A stretch of DNA of 64,000 nucleotides from Gautieria morchelliformis (GCA_015179125.1 WHVA01000185.1:1-64000), one strand, 5' to 3'. Counted from the stretch's first letter, positions 45,148 through 57,484 are shown. The notes: generated from the letters alone by a model not told the origin. Program-made: numbers and translations.

Positions 45148-46356
45148 GTTCCCCCTCCCCCCACATTCTACTGTATGCTTATTTCATCTATGCTGTATCA
45201 TGACTGCGCGCCCCTATCCAACCCTGACTTGTGACGGCCTCTTTCCTATTTGCTGATACCTTACGAGCATTCGATATAAGTAGTTTACATTCGCATGTAT
45301 ATTCCCCAGTTCAATTATCATACGTCGTCCACCTTGTGCAAACTTGACCTCACTGTGATCATTGTCTTGAGCCTCTCCTTGAAGATTTCTATCTTCGACC
45401 AGCCAAGGACTTAGGTATCACTGGTGAGTTCTCATACTTCGTCTTTGTTACCTTAAGCCTTCGAACTACTTTCTGTGCTGTTGGCGAAGGGCTCCGAAGG
45501 GGCACCTTCGCCAGCGAAGGGACCGTCGAAACTTAGATGGCCCTTCCGCGATATCTTGCACGTTACGTCGTCAAGTGCTGTGAGCTGTTTCGCTACGACT
45601 GTAGACAGGGCGAGCCCCGTTCGGGCAACCCCTTTACTTCGTGAACATTCATCGGTTCACTTATTCGCCGAACGGCATACTTATTCGCACAAGTTATTCG
45701 GGCATTCGTTGTGTTCACTAATACACGATATTAACGCCTAAAAACCAATCTTGACAGCGCCCCCACGGTTTCCGAGCTCAAGAACGTGTCAGGATCGGCG
45801 AAGTTGCCTTACGGTGCATTGGCACTCGGTGGGAAAGGGATCAAAGATGCTATTACGAAATTTGATGACGCGTATGTTCCACGTTATATGATCCCTCAGA
45901 TTTTCAGGGCTTATGCTACACAGGAGGAAAGCTGACATCGAGAATGAACGCCTACCGTCAGATCTCACTGATCCAATGTCAGAAAAAGCTAAGCCCTTCC
46001 TCTCCAATCCTATGACACCCTCTTCTGGAGATTCTCCTGTAGTGGGTTCTCACCATTAGTACAAAGTAGCAAACAAAATTAAAACCTGCATTGAACTACA
46101 TACAGTAAGCTAAGCTTGACATTGTTCCCCCCTCAGCACCCAAAATGCAAAATAAAAAATGCTTGTTTTATTTGGATTTGTTAGTTCTATGCCCTAGCTA
46201 TGGTCCACGTAGCTTCAGATATGAAATTTCAAGCGAATCGGAGCGATATCAAGCAAGATATCGTTGTTTGAAGTTTGCATGCTAAAACAGAAGCAAATCC
46301 GATGCACGCCTTAGGTACTGCAAACGGGTGTAAGGATTCTTGTGCTAATATATCCA
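45148..46356 (+). other. No firm gene; weak coding traces
   Basis: After an apparent acceptor (CTTGACAG) at 45757, a frame reads SAPTVSELKNVSG, LALGGKGIKDAITKFDDAY and PRYMIPQIF to a TGA at 45933-45935. It then continues in a second frame, ADIENERLPSDLTDPM, to TAG at 46057-46059. This suggests the tail of a decayed gene, family unknown. The rest shows nothing. Confidence 0.3.
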
Positions 46357-46364
46357 TATGCTGC

Positions 46365-47358
46365 TAGTGATGGGCACGGCTTGGCCCAGGCCGAGCCAAA
46401 CCAGGCCCAAGCCGTTGGCACATCGGGCTCCAGGGCCTGGCTCAGGTTTTGACAGGCCAGAGCCAAGCCAGGAAGCCAGGGCATGTGGGCGCTTAAATCC
46501 AGTCGCCAAAAAGGACATGTGTGCTCTGATACTGGCACGTACATAAAAAGTTTTGATATGTAGTGTAGTTACAGTGGTCTTAAACCTTACTCTCTACCCA
46601 CTTGCCATCCACTTGCCACATCCAATGATACAACATGCACCAATGTGGGGCATCAATACCTCCCATGATTGTGAAGTGTACGATGGTAACGTCGGTGGCT
46701 AGTTTGACCGAGATCTTCACCTCTGTAGGGCAAATGGAACTCTGCGGCTCTTCGACATCCATTCCCTTGAGCACTCCACTATCCTATATGATACTTCCAC
46801 CATCAGAGCCAATAAGTCTACCAAAGCCACGTCGCCACATACGCCACCTGTCTCGACACCATTACTGGGCTTTGCTTTCAACCCGTCAGATCCCCATTAC
46901 ATCGCTGCGTTCCACGCGGACTCTACTGAATTCTGATATTACACATGCGTCCTCCTGGTGCACCCGTATCCTAGTTGCCCTGAGCTGTTGACATGCAAGG
47001 GAATTACGCTCACTGGCACTTATCACATATCTCGCTCATCCCGACCTGACACCGGTGTTTTTTGGAATCACTTGCAAAATAGGTTGTAATACAACAATTA
47101 CAAGTGCAGCCAACGACATCATTAACAATGAGGAAGAATTTTAAGGAATAATTTTAATCTCTCTTGCACTACATACATAAAAATGATATCTGTGTCTACA
47201 ATCCATTCCCCCACCAACAGGCCATGGCCCAAGCCAAGGCCAAGCTGGAACCGAGCCAGGCCAAGTGCCCACGGCCTGGCTCAGGATTTTTCAGGCCAAA
47301 GCCAGCGCTAACCAGGCCAAAGCCACGGCTTTCAGGCCAATGGCTGTGCCCATCACTA
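46365..47358. mobile_element. hAT-like non-autonomous element, 8-bp TSD
   Basis: TATGCTGC flanks both ends exactly (46357-46364 and 47359-47366). The termini are TAGTGATGGGCACGGC at the left and, on the opposite strand, TAGTGATGGGCACAGCC at the right, matching the hAT pattern of YAGxGxTGGGC. Both ends have dense GGCCAGGCC/CCAAGCC subterminal repeats. The 994-bp interior has short frames but no transposase, so it depends on another element for movement. Confidence 0.92.
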
Positions 47359-47366
47359 TATGCTGC

Positions 47367-48195
47367 AACTTGAGGAGCGTTTCCTGTTGCCGGACCACAA
47401 AAGGTACCTCTATGGCGCTACTGTGAGCAATGCTCACGTGCGCTCGCACATTTAATTTTATTCCAGGGCTCTGGCGTCTATGCTTGGACTACAAACTTCA
47501 ATTATCTCGGCGTCTATGATGTTGGCCTTGGCAAGCGCCTAATATCCCAGACGCATCACGAATGTCAGTTCTCATGCACATGCATCATCACTAGCAGTGC
47601 GCAATCCACAAGATTGCACGATGGTTCCAATTACAGCGCGCTGTGTCATCCTATTACATACATCAGGCTCCGTTGCTGAGTCTGGCGCCCTGATATGAGT
47701 CAGGAACTCGAATGGCCAGGGTCAGGAACTAGCGCTGGGAGATTGTTCTGAACCCAGATGTGGCGGTGGCGGTGCGATCCGACAATAACAAAGTCAGTAC
47801 TTTGCGCGGCATGTGGCAAACGACCTGACATACAGACTCTGACTCGGAACTACAACTACAGTTATTCATCTGAATTAGTAGGAAACAAGTTACCACTTGA
47901 ATTCGAGCACAAGCGAAAGTCAAAGGATCGTAACGGTGAACAATAACATTACTTGTTACCATCCTGTGTCTTTCGATAATGTCTCAGCAGGCTTCGCTAA
48001 CACAGAATTGTTGTCTCGGTCTCACACCTAACTTTAGCAGATGTTAACAGATGGACTCGCACCTAGCGTATTTAGTAGTACACGATACACGATACATCCC
48101 AACACCCCGGCCCCACCCCCGTATATGCGTAGTCTAGTCGAGCCACAACAGCGTCACTCCCCTCCCCCCCCACCTGAAACGAATACCGACGACCC
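47367..48195. other. No supported gene
   Basis: Just after the hAT TSD a frame reads EERFLLPDHKRYLYGA, and after a possible intron there is GVYAWTTNFNYLGVYDVG near 47468, but these do not splice in phase. From about 48080 the sequence becomes C-rich and may be the 5' end of the LINE that continues at 57693. Confidence 0.3.
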
Positions 48196-48200
48196 CCGGG

Positions 48201-48415
48201 TGTAAAGGATGTCGATATTAAGACCTTGTATCACAAGGGCACTACAGAAGTTGACCAATGAGTGGTATTCTGAATGCTACGTAGTGACAGGTAAGAGTAA
48301 GATGCGATGGGAACCGCTGGCCAGTGCCCACGCATAAACTATACAGTGGGTCCCTAAGGAGCCCACTGGGATTATGTAATAACTATTGTACATGTAGTTA
48401 CATGGGTTATTTACA
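48201..48415 (-). repeat. Gypsy 3' LTR, copy 2
   Basis: 215 bp, with TGTAAATAACC as the start on the minus strand and CCTTTACA as the end. The 5' LTR is 12 bp shorter because of a deletion in the TAATAACTATTG stretch. Confidence 0.92.
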
Positions 48416-48427
48416 CCCTCCCCCTCT
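48416..48427 (-). promoter_or_regulatory. Gypsy polypurine tract
   Basis: The minus-strand run AGAGGGGGAGGG sits directly before the 3' LTR. Confidence 0.8.
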
Positions 48428-48451
48428 ATAGACAACTATAGGGGTCAACTA

Positions 48452-50767
48452 CTACTCATAGAGGTCATCCATGAGGGAGTCCTCTAGAGTGGCTGATACG
48501 ATGACGTCATCGTCGTACGGGGCCGGTGGAGCACATGACTCCTCTGGGGGCACCTCCGCGTCATCGGTGGTGATTGGGTGAGGCTGGTCGGCCTCACCAT
48601 TAGCAGTGGTATCCGCTTGGGTGATGGGGCCAGTGTCCTCGCGGAGCATGGCCTCAACTGCCAGGTCCTCAGTCTGAGGAGGGGGCCGGAAGCGCGCTAG
48701 CTCTTTGTCGAGCTGAGCGTGAGTGAGGGGTCGCGGCACCGCGGCCCTCACATGGCTGGTCTCGATGACCTTTTGTTGGCCCTCGCGGGCGGCGGCACTG
48801 AATGCCGCGCCGGTGATGCTACGTTGAACATAATGTTCAATGCATGCCACTCGCTCGCGAGTGACCCCCGCGTAGCAGGCCAACCATCTCGCGATCTCGG
48901 CGAGGGGGATGTCGGGGCCGGCTTGGCCCTCCACAGGGAATGGTCCCGTGATTGAGAGCCGCAGGGTGGTGCTCTGAGGCGTCAGCACTTCCCTGGTGTC
49001 GACGAGGCTCAACCATTGGTCTGTCGAGCCGAATAGGTCGAGTAGCCTCGCCCTGAGAGGTGATGCGACCCCTTTGACCCGGGGCGCAAGGGCCTTCAAC
49101 CACATCCAGACGTCCATGTCATCTAGGTTGAAGGTGCCATCCGCGTTGTCACGGATGGCGGATGGGATTCCTTCAGGGTTGTGTATCCAACCCTTCAGGA
49201 TGGCCGCGATATCGTGCGGGGTACCGCCCGCTATCACGAGACAATCCCTTTTGGGATTGCGAGCGCGTTGTTCACACTCGATGCGTTTGAATATGCCGAT
49301 CATCTCGCGCGTACGCGCGAGCTGCGGCATTTCTTTTGCCTGCGCTATGAGTTTGACAAAGCGTGGGTTGTCGAGCGGGCAGACGTCGTACCATTGAGTA
49401 CGACGCTGTTGGGCCTTTCCTACCGGCCATGGTAGGAGGCCCGTCTCGGAGATCGGTGGATCTCTGAGTGGGATGAGCGTCCCCTCCCCCGGGTAGGGAG
49501 GGTGAACTGTCCCCGCCGGTGGAGGCAGGGCCACGCCAGGCCCAATGTACTGGGCCTCGATCCGTGCTACCCGCCGCTGAAGGGCGGGGTCGTTGACAGT
49601 GTGCGATGATGATGCCGCTAGGTAAGCGCTAATCGCGCTTTCCTTCGCAATGGCTAGCCCATTGACGGTGTGGGGGAGCCGCGCAATGTCTTGCGCTTTT
49701 TCTTTGGCTGCTCTGCCAGCCTCTGTGCCCTTTCTGGGTTGTACGTCTTCCAGACGGACGAGTCTGACTCCCATCCATCTGGGACGCCGTACGCAGAGTC
49801 GGAAGGCACGCTATGCCCTTCCGTCGTTGTCGTTGTCGGGGTCGGCGCCGACAATCGGGACGCTAGTCCCGATTTTGCGCACACCGGCAGAGGTACCGTC
49901 GTGCGAAGTGATGATGGCCCGGCCACTGGGTCCGTGGCCGGGTCATGTCGCGGCCTTTTTGAGGTAACATGGGCCAGGGTAACCTGGAGCTGGGCTGCGC
50001 TCAGCTGTTGCTCCAGTTCCTTGATCCTGGCACGCTCGGTTGCGAGCGCATCGTCGCGGTCTTCGACCGCCTGTTCCAGCTCCTTGACCTCTTTTTTAAG
50101 GTCGTGGATGTCCCGGAGGGGCTCTTCTCGCGCGTCACACGCGATGCCCCTTGGGAGCCATCCCCAGGCTGCATCGACGGTGTCGCCGATGTGTTCGTCC
50201 CGCAATTTGACCTTGCGGGTGCCTGTCGCGGCCCTTAGGTGCACGGCGTAGTCCGCGCACGTTGCGCAATCGTCCGGGTGGACAATGGCGAGGGTGTCCT
50301 CCCATCCCACAATCATCCAGTGCTCCTGGTCTATTGGAGCACGGAGAATGTCTGCGGCCCCCTGTCTTGGGGCCGTTGTTCGCGTTGTGTGTTGTAAACT
50401 GGTATATATTAGTTCATTTCTTTACTATGTCAGCACCACCTGTGTTGCGAACCGGCATTTTCCCAGGACTATCCGCTTGAGGATACACCTACCTAGTTCC
50501 CACTCCACAGTCCCCTGACCGAGCACTCGCATACACATCCATACGCATAAGTAGCTAGCTCAGTAGTTACAGTGAATCCAATGGTTTTAGCCCTTCACTC
50601 CCATGAGGAGTCCAGTCGAGCGAGTTAACAGTGTCCTCACTAGTGTCTACTCTCTCGCGCGTTGCGCTTCGTGTTCTGCTTCGTCTGTCTCTATCTCCCT
50701 TCTTATCCCTCAATAACATTGTGGACGTTGATGGATCAACGTCCATCCCATCTTTAGGGGGCATCAT
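48452..50767 (-). pseudogene. Gypsy ORF3, copy 2 (broken by a solo LTR)
   Basis: The frame begins MMPPKDGMDVD at 50767, is interrupted at 50718-50390 by a solo LTR, resumes with WMIVGWEDTLAIV, and ends LEDSLMDDLYE at 48452. Without the insert it is about 660 residues. Features in order are an N-terminal CATCADYAVHL region, a coiled coil (DLKKEVKELEQAVEDRDD, then RARIKELEQQL near 50060), a basic patch with PKKKRK, AISAYLAASSSHT, GGTPHDIAAILKGW, LDDMDVWMWLKALAPRV, WLACYAGVTRERVACIEH, and an acidic tail. A one-base change near 49680 shifts the frame relative to copy 1. It lies where some retroelements carry env or accessory ORFs, but no membrane or signal segment is visible. Function unknown. 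Confidence 0.75.
50390..50718. mobile_element. Solo LTR inside ORF3, TSD TTGTG
   Basis: TTGTG at 50385-50389 and 50719-50723 flanks a 329-bp insert beginning TGTTGTAAACTGG and ending CAATAACA. Gypsy copy 1 has a single uninterrupted GCGTTGTGGACG here, giving the empty site. No retroelement genes lie inside, so it is a solo LTR of another family. Confidence 0.92.
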
Positions 50768-50885
50768 CTTCGTGGGGATGATGGTGGTTAGCTTCCAAGA
50801 CGCGATGCGCCCTCGGAAAGATCCGAGGTGAAAATTTAACCGCGCCGTGGCCGGCGCGTCACGTGGTCTGCACGTGACAGACACG

Positions 50886-52860
50886 TCTAGCGGTGTCTGG
50901 GGAGGTCGCGTGGCTTGCCCACCCCCCGAAGCTCTAGATAGCTATCTAGGGCTTCAAGGTCCTTGCAGGACGACATGGGTTCCCATGTCACGTCGCCTAG
51001 GGTCCAACGGACCTGGAACTCCAGGTCCGGAGTTTATCCATTGATGTGCGATAATCTCGTCGACGAGCCACTCCTCGTCGTCATTTGCTCCGAAGTCATA
51101 AAATGACTTGGCCTCACGACGAGGGAACAATTCGTCGTTGTTAGCCTCGTATCGCCGTACGAGGCTGGAATGGAAGACCGGTGAAATGCGACGGCTTTTC
51201 AGCTTGTCGGGAAGATCGAGGGTCACCGTCGAGGCGTCGTTGTGAGCCTCGATGACGCGGTACGGTCCGATGTACCGCGGGACTAGTTTTCTGGCTCTTC
51301 CTTTCGGGAGAGTTAGGTTTTGTGTCGAGAGGTAGACGCGGTCGTTGGCCGGGTACCTGTCGCTCTCCATACGTTTCTTATTTGCGTGAAACGTTTGCGT
51401 CACTCGATGCTCTATGATTGCATCGTGTGCCGCCATCAGGTTCCATTTTGCCTGATGTGCGAACCGGGCTACCCCCTTGAACGGGGTGTCCACGGCTATG
51501 GGGAGGTCTATCCGCGGCATATATCCGTGGTTCAGCTCGAAAGGTGCGAACCCTGTGGTCGCGCTGACATTGCTGTTGAGGGTGACCTCAACCATTGGGC
51601 ATTTCACTGCCCAATCCTTCTGATCGTCTCTGACGACCGCGCGCAATATCTGGCCGATAGAGCGGTTTGCCCACTCGGTCGCTCCATCCGTTTGGGGATG
51701 GAAGGCAGTTGACATGAGGAGCTTAGTCCCCATGAGGAGCTTAATCCCCATGAGTCGCTGTAGTTCACGCCAGAAGATCGACGTGAACTTCGAGTCTGTG
51801 TCCGAGACAATGGAGTCGGGAACTCCGTGGAGTCGGATGACCTCCTTCAGAAACAGCCAGGCTACTCCCTTGGCTGACACGCTCGTCATGGTTGGTACGA
51901 GGTGTATGAGGGACGTTAGTCGGTCGATGACTACCATCAGGTAGTCACAGTCGTTGAATTTGGGCAGGGGCCCCATGAAGTTGATGCCAATCGACTGCCA
52001 CGGCCTATCTGGAATGGGTAGGCTGTGTAGTAGGCCTTTGGGCCGTTGTGGTCCGTTTTTCGTCATCTGACACCTCGCGCACGATGTGCAGAACACTTCT
52101 ATGTCTGGGTTCATGCCCGGCCACCAATATGATCTTCGAACGTAGTTCGAAGTCTTCAGATGGCCGTAGTGGCCGACTATCTGATGTGCCCGATCAATGA
52201 TGATTTTGATCAGCTTCCTTCCCCCTTGAAGAACAGAGCGGGGGACGGCAATGACGTCTCTTTTGAGCTGGTTCTTAGTCCAGATCAGCCCGTCCCGGAT
52301 CCCAAATCTTGGGTGCACGTCCAGGTGCGCCATGATCTTTGTGAACACAGCGTCCCTGTGGTACGCGTCTCGTAGGACCTTAGACAGGTCTACGCCTTGC
52401 TCGACGACCCGGCGCAGGGGCGCGCCGTCATTTCCTGCGGCGATGACTCTGATGTCATCGTCGTCGTCGTCGCGTGACGCGGCGACGTTCACGGGCTCTG
52501 GTGAGCCCTCGTTTAATGCGGCGGATTCCATTACTCTTGCCTCTGTCTTCTCGGCGAGGTGTTTAGAGTGTCTTGTCACCACTGTTCGCAGCTCGATATA
52601 CCGATCGGTGGGCAATAACTCACCATCCGGATCTAAACGCGCATCCGCGTTCACGAAGACGTGGTCCGGGTGATTGTCATCACTCGTGTCGTTCTCATAG
52701 TAGCGCGACAGGCAGTCCGCTACCTTGTTCTCTACACCGTCGACATGAACAGTGTTGAAGTTGAACCGGGAGAGAAACTCCCACCATCTGACCTGGCAGT
52801 CAGACAGGCTCTTCTGGGTTTCGAAGTACTCGAGCCCTTTGTGGTCTGTGACAAAGGTGA
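50886..52860 (-). pseudogene. Gypsy integrase with chromodomain, copy 2
   Basis: The frame parallels copy 1 with one IRVIAAGND unit instead of three. The zinc module (HQIVGHYGHLKTSNY, CTSCARC), VSDTDSKF and GATEWANRS are present. The first catalytic position reads GINFMGPL, with Asn (codon at 51980-51982) where copy 1 has Asp. A 24-bp tandem duplication repeats MGTKLL near 51725. A two-base deletion near 51025 shifts the chromodomain out of frame, though its sequence continues to about 50886. Confidence 0.85.
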
Positions 52861-54228
52861 ACCTTGCAGTCTGTCCTCCCATTTCATGAGAGCCTCGAGC
52901 ACCGCGATCGTCTCGTGCTCGTGAGTCCAGTAGTGTTGCTGAGCAACGCTGAACTTCTTTGACAAGAAGCCGGCTGGTCGACAAGTTTTCCAGTCAGGAC
53001 CTTGGCCGTAGACTGCACCGATGCCGGCTTTTGATCCGTCGGTGATCACCCAGATCGGCTCTGGGCACCTTGCGTCTACTGGATGCAGGATCGGGGCCTT
53101 ACAGGCCAACGCCTTAATGCTTTGCCAGCATTTATCTAGTAGTGGCGTCCATTCGAACGGATGGTTATTACGCGCACAGCCCGATAGTGGGGTGGTATAT
53201 GCGCTAACATCTGGCATGTAGTGTGCCAGATACTGTACCAGCCCAAGGAAACGCTGGACATCGTTGAAGGTCCGTGGCCTGCGCCACTCGCGGATGCGTT
53301 GCATCTTGGATGTGGCCGAGACACTCCATTCGGATGGAATAGAGGTCCACCTTTTTCTTGCTCAGAAAAAGGTGATTCCTCCTCAGCCTGTCAAAGACGA
53401 TGTAGAGGTGTTCTTCATGCTCTTGTATTGAGAGCGAGGATATGAAGATGTCGTCCATGTATACATGGACGAAGCGACCTATGCAGTCGTGGAAAATGGC
53501 TGTCATCAGCCGTTGGAATGTTGATGGGGTGTTGCAGTCCCCCATCTGTATCACCTGGCTCCTGAAGGTGCCAAGGATAGTTGCAAAGGCAGTCTTTGCT
53601 ACGTGATCTGGATGGATCCGGATCTGCTCGTATGCTTCTGACATTCAAGTTTTGTTCGATATCCACAGCGAGCCATGTCGCTGCGAATGATATCTTGATC
53701 CGGGAAGGGTGTGACATCCTTCACCGTGTTTTTGTTCTGCTGGCGCAGATCGAAGACGGTTCTCAATGTACCATTCTTTTTCGGCACACACAGCATGGGC
53801 ACTGCCTGCTGCGTGACTGCCGGAATCCACCACTTTGCAGTGGTGTATCATTCTATCTTAGCCGACAGTTCCTCTCGGAAGTGTTCAGGGCATTTCGGTA
53901 GTTGATACCGCATGTGCTTGTTGGGATCGATGAGGTTGATCTCATGGTTGATCTCCCATAGTGGCGGGAGTTCTAATGGAATTCCACTGACTAAGTCAAT
54001 GATTCGTTCCATCCATTCCTCACGGAGGCGAGGAAGGTCATCATCAGTGAGGATGATGGTGGTGGTTGGCTTAGAAGCCATTAGGCGCTGTTGGCGTCTA
54101 TTAGGTCCCGCGGCGCGCGGGCCCGCTTTCCTCTTTCCCATCGCTTTCACCGTTAGGTGAGAGTGCCTCTCCCTACGGTTGTAGGGTGAGTTTGAGGACG
54201 AGTCGTCCCGTGAGTCGTCCTCCTGGCT
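52861..54228 (-). pseudogene. Gypsy reverse transcriptase-RNase H, copy 2
   Basis: RT motifs match copy 1 (PMLCVPKKNGTLRTVFD, VYMDDIFISS). The frame breaks near 53640 (LDMSEAYEQ is out of frame with the upstream part). A deletion of about 28 bp near 53310 removes DGRGVHADEDK-type sequence, and an 8-bp deletion near 52865 lies within RNase H. VITDGSKAGIGAVYG and HEHETIAVLEAL remain. Confidence 0.85.
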
Positions 54229-54241
54229 TCAATGAGCCAGG
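54222..54241 (-). promoter_or_regulatory. Hairpin with in-frame UGA between PR and RT, copy 2
   Basis: It is identical to the copy 1 hairpin: CCTGGCT stem, CATTGA loop, AGCCAGG stem. TGA lies at 54229-54231, and the next RT codons are in the same frame. Confidence 0.6.
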
Positions 54242-57200
54242 TTAGGCTTCGGTGCCTGGGTGATTCTGCTCACCCGTGGCCCCTTGTCCTCATTCGTCGA
54301 TCCGTCATTGTCGAATGATACCTTGCCCGTGGGGATCACTTCGTTCCCCTTGCGGATCGTCCCTGGGCTCAAAAAGTCCAGGGTTATGCCGAACCTCCTT
54401 AGGAACGGTGTCCCTAAGATAGCGTCGTAATATTCGACGTTTGCTACGTCGAAATATTCGTTGTATGTCTCACGACCAAACTTGATGGTCATGTTCGTTC
54501 CATAGTTGATCGTGGAACGGCTGCCTATGCAGGCTAGCTGCAGCGCTATTGGTTGCTCCAGGGAGAATATCTTCATCCCTGTAGCTCGCATGAATTCGGG
54601 GGATAGCAGTACCCCTTCGCTGCCGCTATCTAGCAGGCAGTGGGCTTTTATGCCGTTTATTTCCCAGTACACCGATAGCATACGGTTCTCACTGCGCAGG
54701 CGCGTTGGCCGCGTCCTGTGTTTGCTTCGGTGGTGATACACCGGCTCGGCCGCCTTGTCTGGCGTGACCGATGTGCATACCGCCATGACCTTTGTGGTGG
54801 TTTCGTCTTCCAGCGCGAATCTGATTGCGCTGGACCTGTAGGTGGTGTCTTCCACCTCTTCGTCCCATTCATAGTATTGGGACAGCTCTGGGTCCCACTC
54901 CTCAGCGGGCGCATCTCCGTTGTCCGGAGTGTCGTTGGGTTGGGGATCACCCTCCCCCTCTTCATCAATCTGTTGAGGAGAGTTTTGACCGAGATCCGTC
55001 TCCGGATCCTCGGCCTCACCGTCGTGCCTCACGGCTGCTGTCCTTATACCGGACCTAGGCCGGGGGCACTCTGCCTTCTTGTGGCCAGGTTGGCCACATT
55101 CAAAGCACGTGGTGTTGCTTTGCCTGCCGCTGGGCCTATCGTTAGGCCGGCCCAACATTTTCGTTGGTGGGGCAGGTCGTGGGGACGATCCTGACGCTTG
55201 AGGCTGTTTAGCTTCAGGCGGGCATCCGGCTTGTGCTGGGCGTGAGGGCGGTAGCCGTTGTCCTGCTCCGCTTCTTGCGAACAGGCTGGGCCTGGCCAGG
55301 CCCGTTTGTGTCAACGGCTTGCTCCCTGTGAGTCGGGCAGCGCTTGCCCTTGCTGCTGCGCTTTCTGCGCGGCGCATCCCCATGTTGTATCGGGATGCCT
55401 CCTCGATCATCCGGGCCATCTGGAAGAGTTGCTCTATTGAGCTGCTCTCGGCATTATAGCCCTTTTTGAGGACCTCGTTGCGCAGCGCTGATACAAACCG
55501 TCTCCGGAACGTGTCATCGTCTGGGGGCTGTATCATACGTGCCGCGTATTTCGTGAGCTCGTTCAGCATCTCCTGAATGGTTTTCATTCCCTGCATGACC
55601 ACGTCGAATTTATTCGATGCGTGATGGTACGTCAGTGTGTGCAGGAACCTTTTTTGAAGGCCTTGCATCACGGTTTCCAGCGTCCAGCTGCGGACCTGGC
55701 GATCGAAGCGTTCAATGTTTCGAAGGAACCACTCCTGGACTTCGCCAGTGAGGCGAGTGCCCACGTAGCCAACCTGCATGTCTATGCTGGTTGGCCCTAG
55801 GAGGCAATTCATTTTCAGCCATCGTAGGATGGCTGGCACGAAGATTTCAAACTCTTCGAGGTCAGATCCCCTGGCATATGGCTCGGGGTGAGCCAATTTT
55901 ACGCCGGCTTTCGCTAGCACAGACTTCTCCGGGTCTGTGTCCGCGGCATCTGCTAACGCCACGCGGATCATCCGTGTGATCCCGTCGTACAGCTCCATTG
56001 GTACGACGTCAGCCTGGTCAGGGATTCCCTGGCCTTCCGTTGGGGACATGGATCGCTCGCGCGGTTGTGACGCCACGTGGGGCAGGCTGTTATATGCCCT
56101 GACGGGCCCCGGGCTCAGGATCGGGAGCATTTTGTGCTCTCGGTTCTGGGGGCGTTTTGTGGCTGGTGTCCCCGGTCAGTCCCACGTTGCGGATCCGCAG
56201 CCTGCTGTTGTAGGCTGCGTGTGCCTGCCGTGCGTCCTTTACGGCTTGCGTGAGCTGCGCGTCCGGCAGCTGAGCGGTGTGGCTGTGGGCCACTGTCTCT
56301 TCAGCGTTCTTCGCTAGTCGCTCGAGTGCCTGTGTGTGGCGGCGTGCGGCTGCGGCTTCTTTTCGCTGCCAGTGTGCGACTTCGAGCTCTAAGCTCTCGG
56401 TCGTCATTTCAGAGTCAGGCTCTGAGGCGACCTGATCCTTAACGATCTGTTGGATCGTTTTACGGCTGTCCGTTGGGGCGGCCGGTTGCTCTTGAGGTTC
56501 GTTCCTGAACCTTACTTCCTGTCCGACTGGGACGGTTGGTGGCGGCATTCGCTGCTTGTCCCGCTCCTTTCGGCGCGGGTCCTCCACGTCATGACTGCAT
56601 TCGTTGGCTGCGGACTGTCGCGAGCTCGGGTGAGTTGCGTCGCATTCCCCGCGTCGGCGGAGGGCTTTCTGGACGTCCTCCAGCGTGGCTGCGTCTTGCA
56701 GCCTGACCTCCTCCGCCTGGTGGAGTTCCTTGCTGGTTGCCATTAGGGCGGCGGCGGCGGCGTTGTCAAGCTGCGATGCTAGCTGATTGTGCTTGTGGCG
56801 TGTCAGCATGCTTCGGTGCAGCGCCGCCTGCACCTGTTTGTTCAGAGCCTCTGCCGTCTCGTGGTTGATGGCGTGAGCCCTCGAGCTCTTGCGACTGGAG
56901 CTCGAGTATTCCGAGTCCTGACCATCGTCTGGGGCTCGTCTTTTTTGCCGTCGTCCCCCTTCAGGGACGATCGTCGTCGCTCTACTTCGTGAGTGTCGGT
57001 TTGAGTCATGGCTTTGTGCCCGCCTCGACGTTGTTGCTCTACCGTCTGACGACAGCGAGACTTCTCTGCCCTTTCCTTTTTCCCTGGGCAGAGAGGGATG
57101 GGGGGGCAGTGCCGGCTTGTTGCCCGGCATCGTCTCTTCCTCGGCCACGCTTGACGAGACGTGGTCGGGGTTTTCCTCGTCCTCTACTGAGGGGACGAGG

Positions 57201-57346
57201 GCGGTGAGATCTACGATCTCTCTGTCTTCTATCATCCTGGACTCTTGGTCCAGGGTAGCGTCAGCCGTCGTTTCGCTGGGCTGCGCCTGGGGCGTGGACC
57301 TCGAGCTCGTCGCTCGTGTCCGTCTTCGACTGCGTGGAATCATCAT
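54229..57346 (-). pseudogene. Gypsy gag-protease, copy 2
   Basis: Gag opens MMIPRSRRRTRATSS at 57346 and runs to a frameshift near 56110, after NAPDPEPG. From there a second frame carries the capsid-like region, the knuckle CFECGQPGHKKAEC near 55100, and the protease LLDSGSEGVLLSPEFMRA near 54620, and ends NLAH at TGA 54229-54231. The gag-C/protease part is open for more than 600 residues and lacks the three stops of copy 1. Confidence 0.88.
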
Positions 57347-57484
57347 GCTCGCAGCCGACAGTAGAAGGTCTACTGGAGGGTCTCAACGATGTTTAGTCGT
57401 TGACGCAGCGATCTTTTTCAAGATTGCTTCGAATCCACTATCGGTTGGTCGCGTGGCGATCAACCACAGGATAGTTCAAAAAGG

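Noticed and set aside
48452..50767. ORF3 as a retroviral envelope
   Set aside because: No signal peptide, transmembrane helix or cysteine-rich ectodomain is visible; the composition is polar with a coiled coil.
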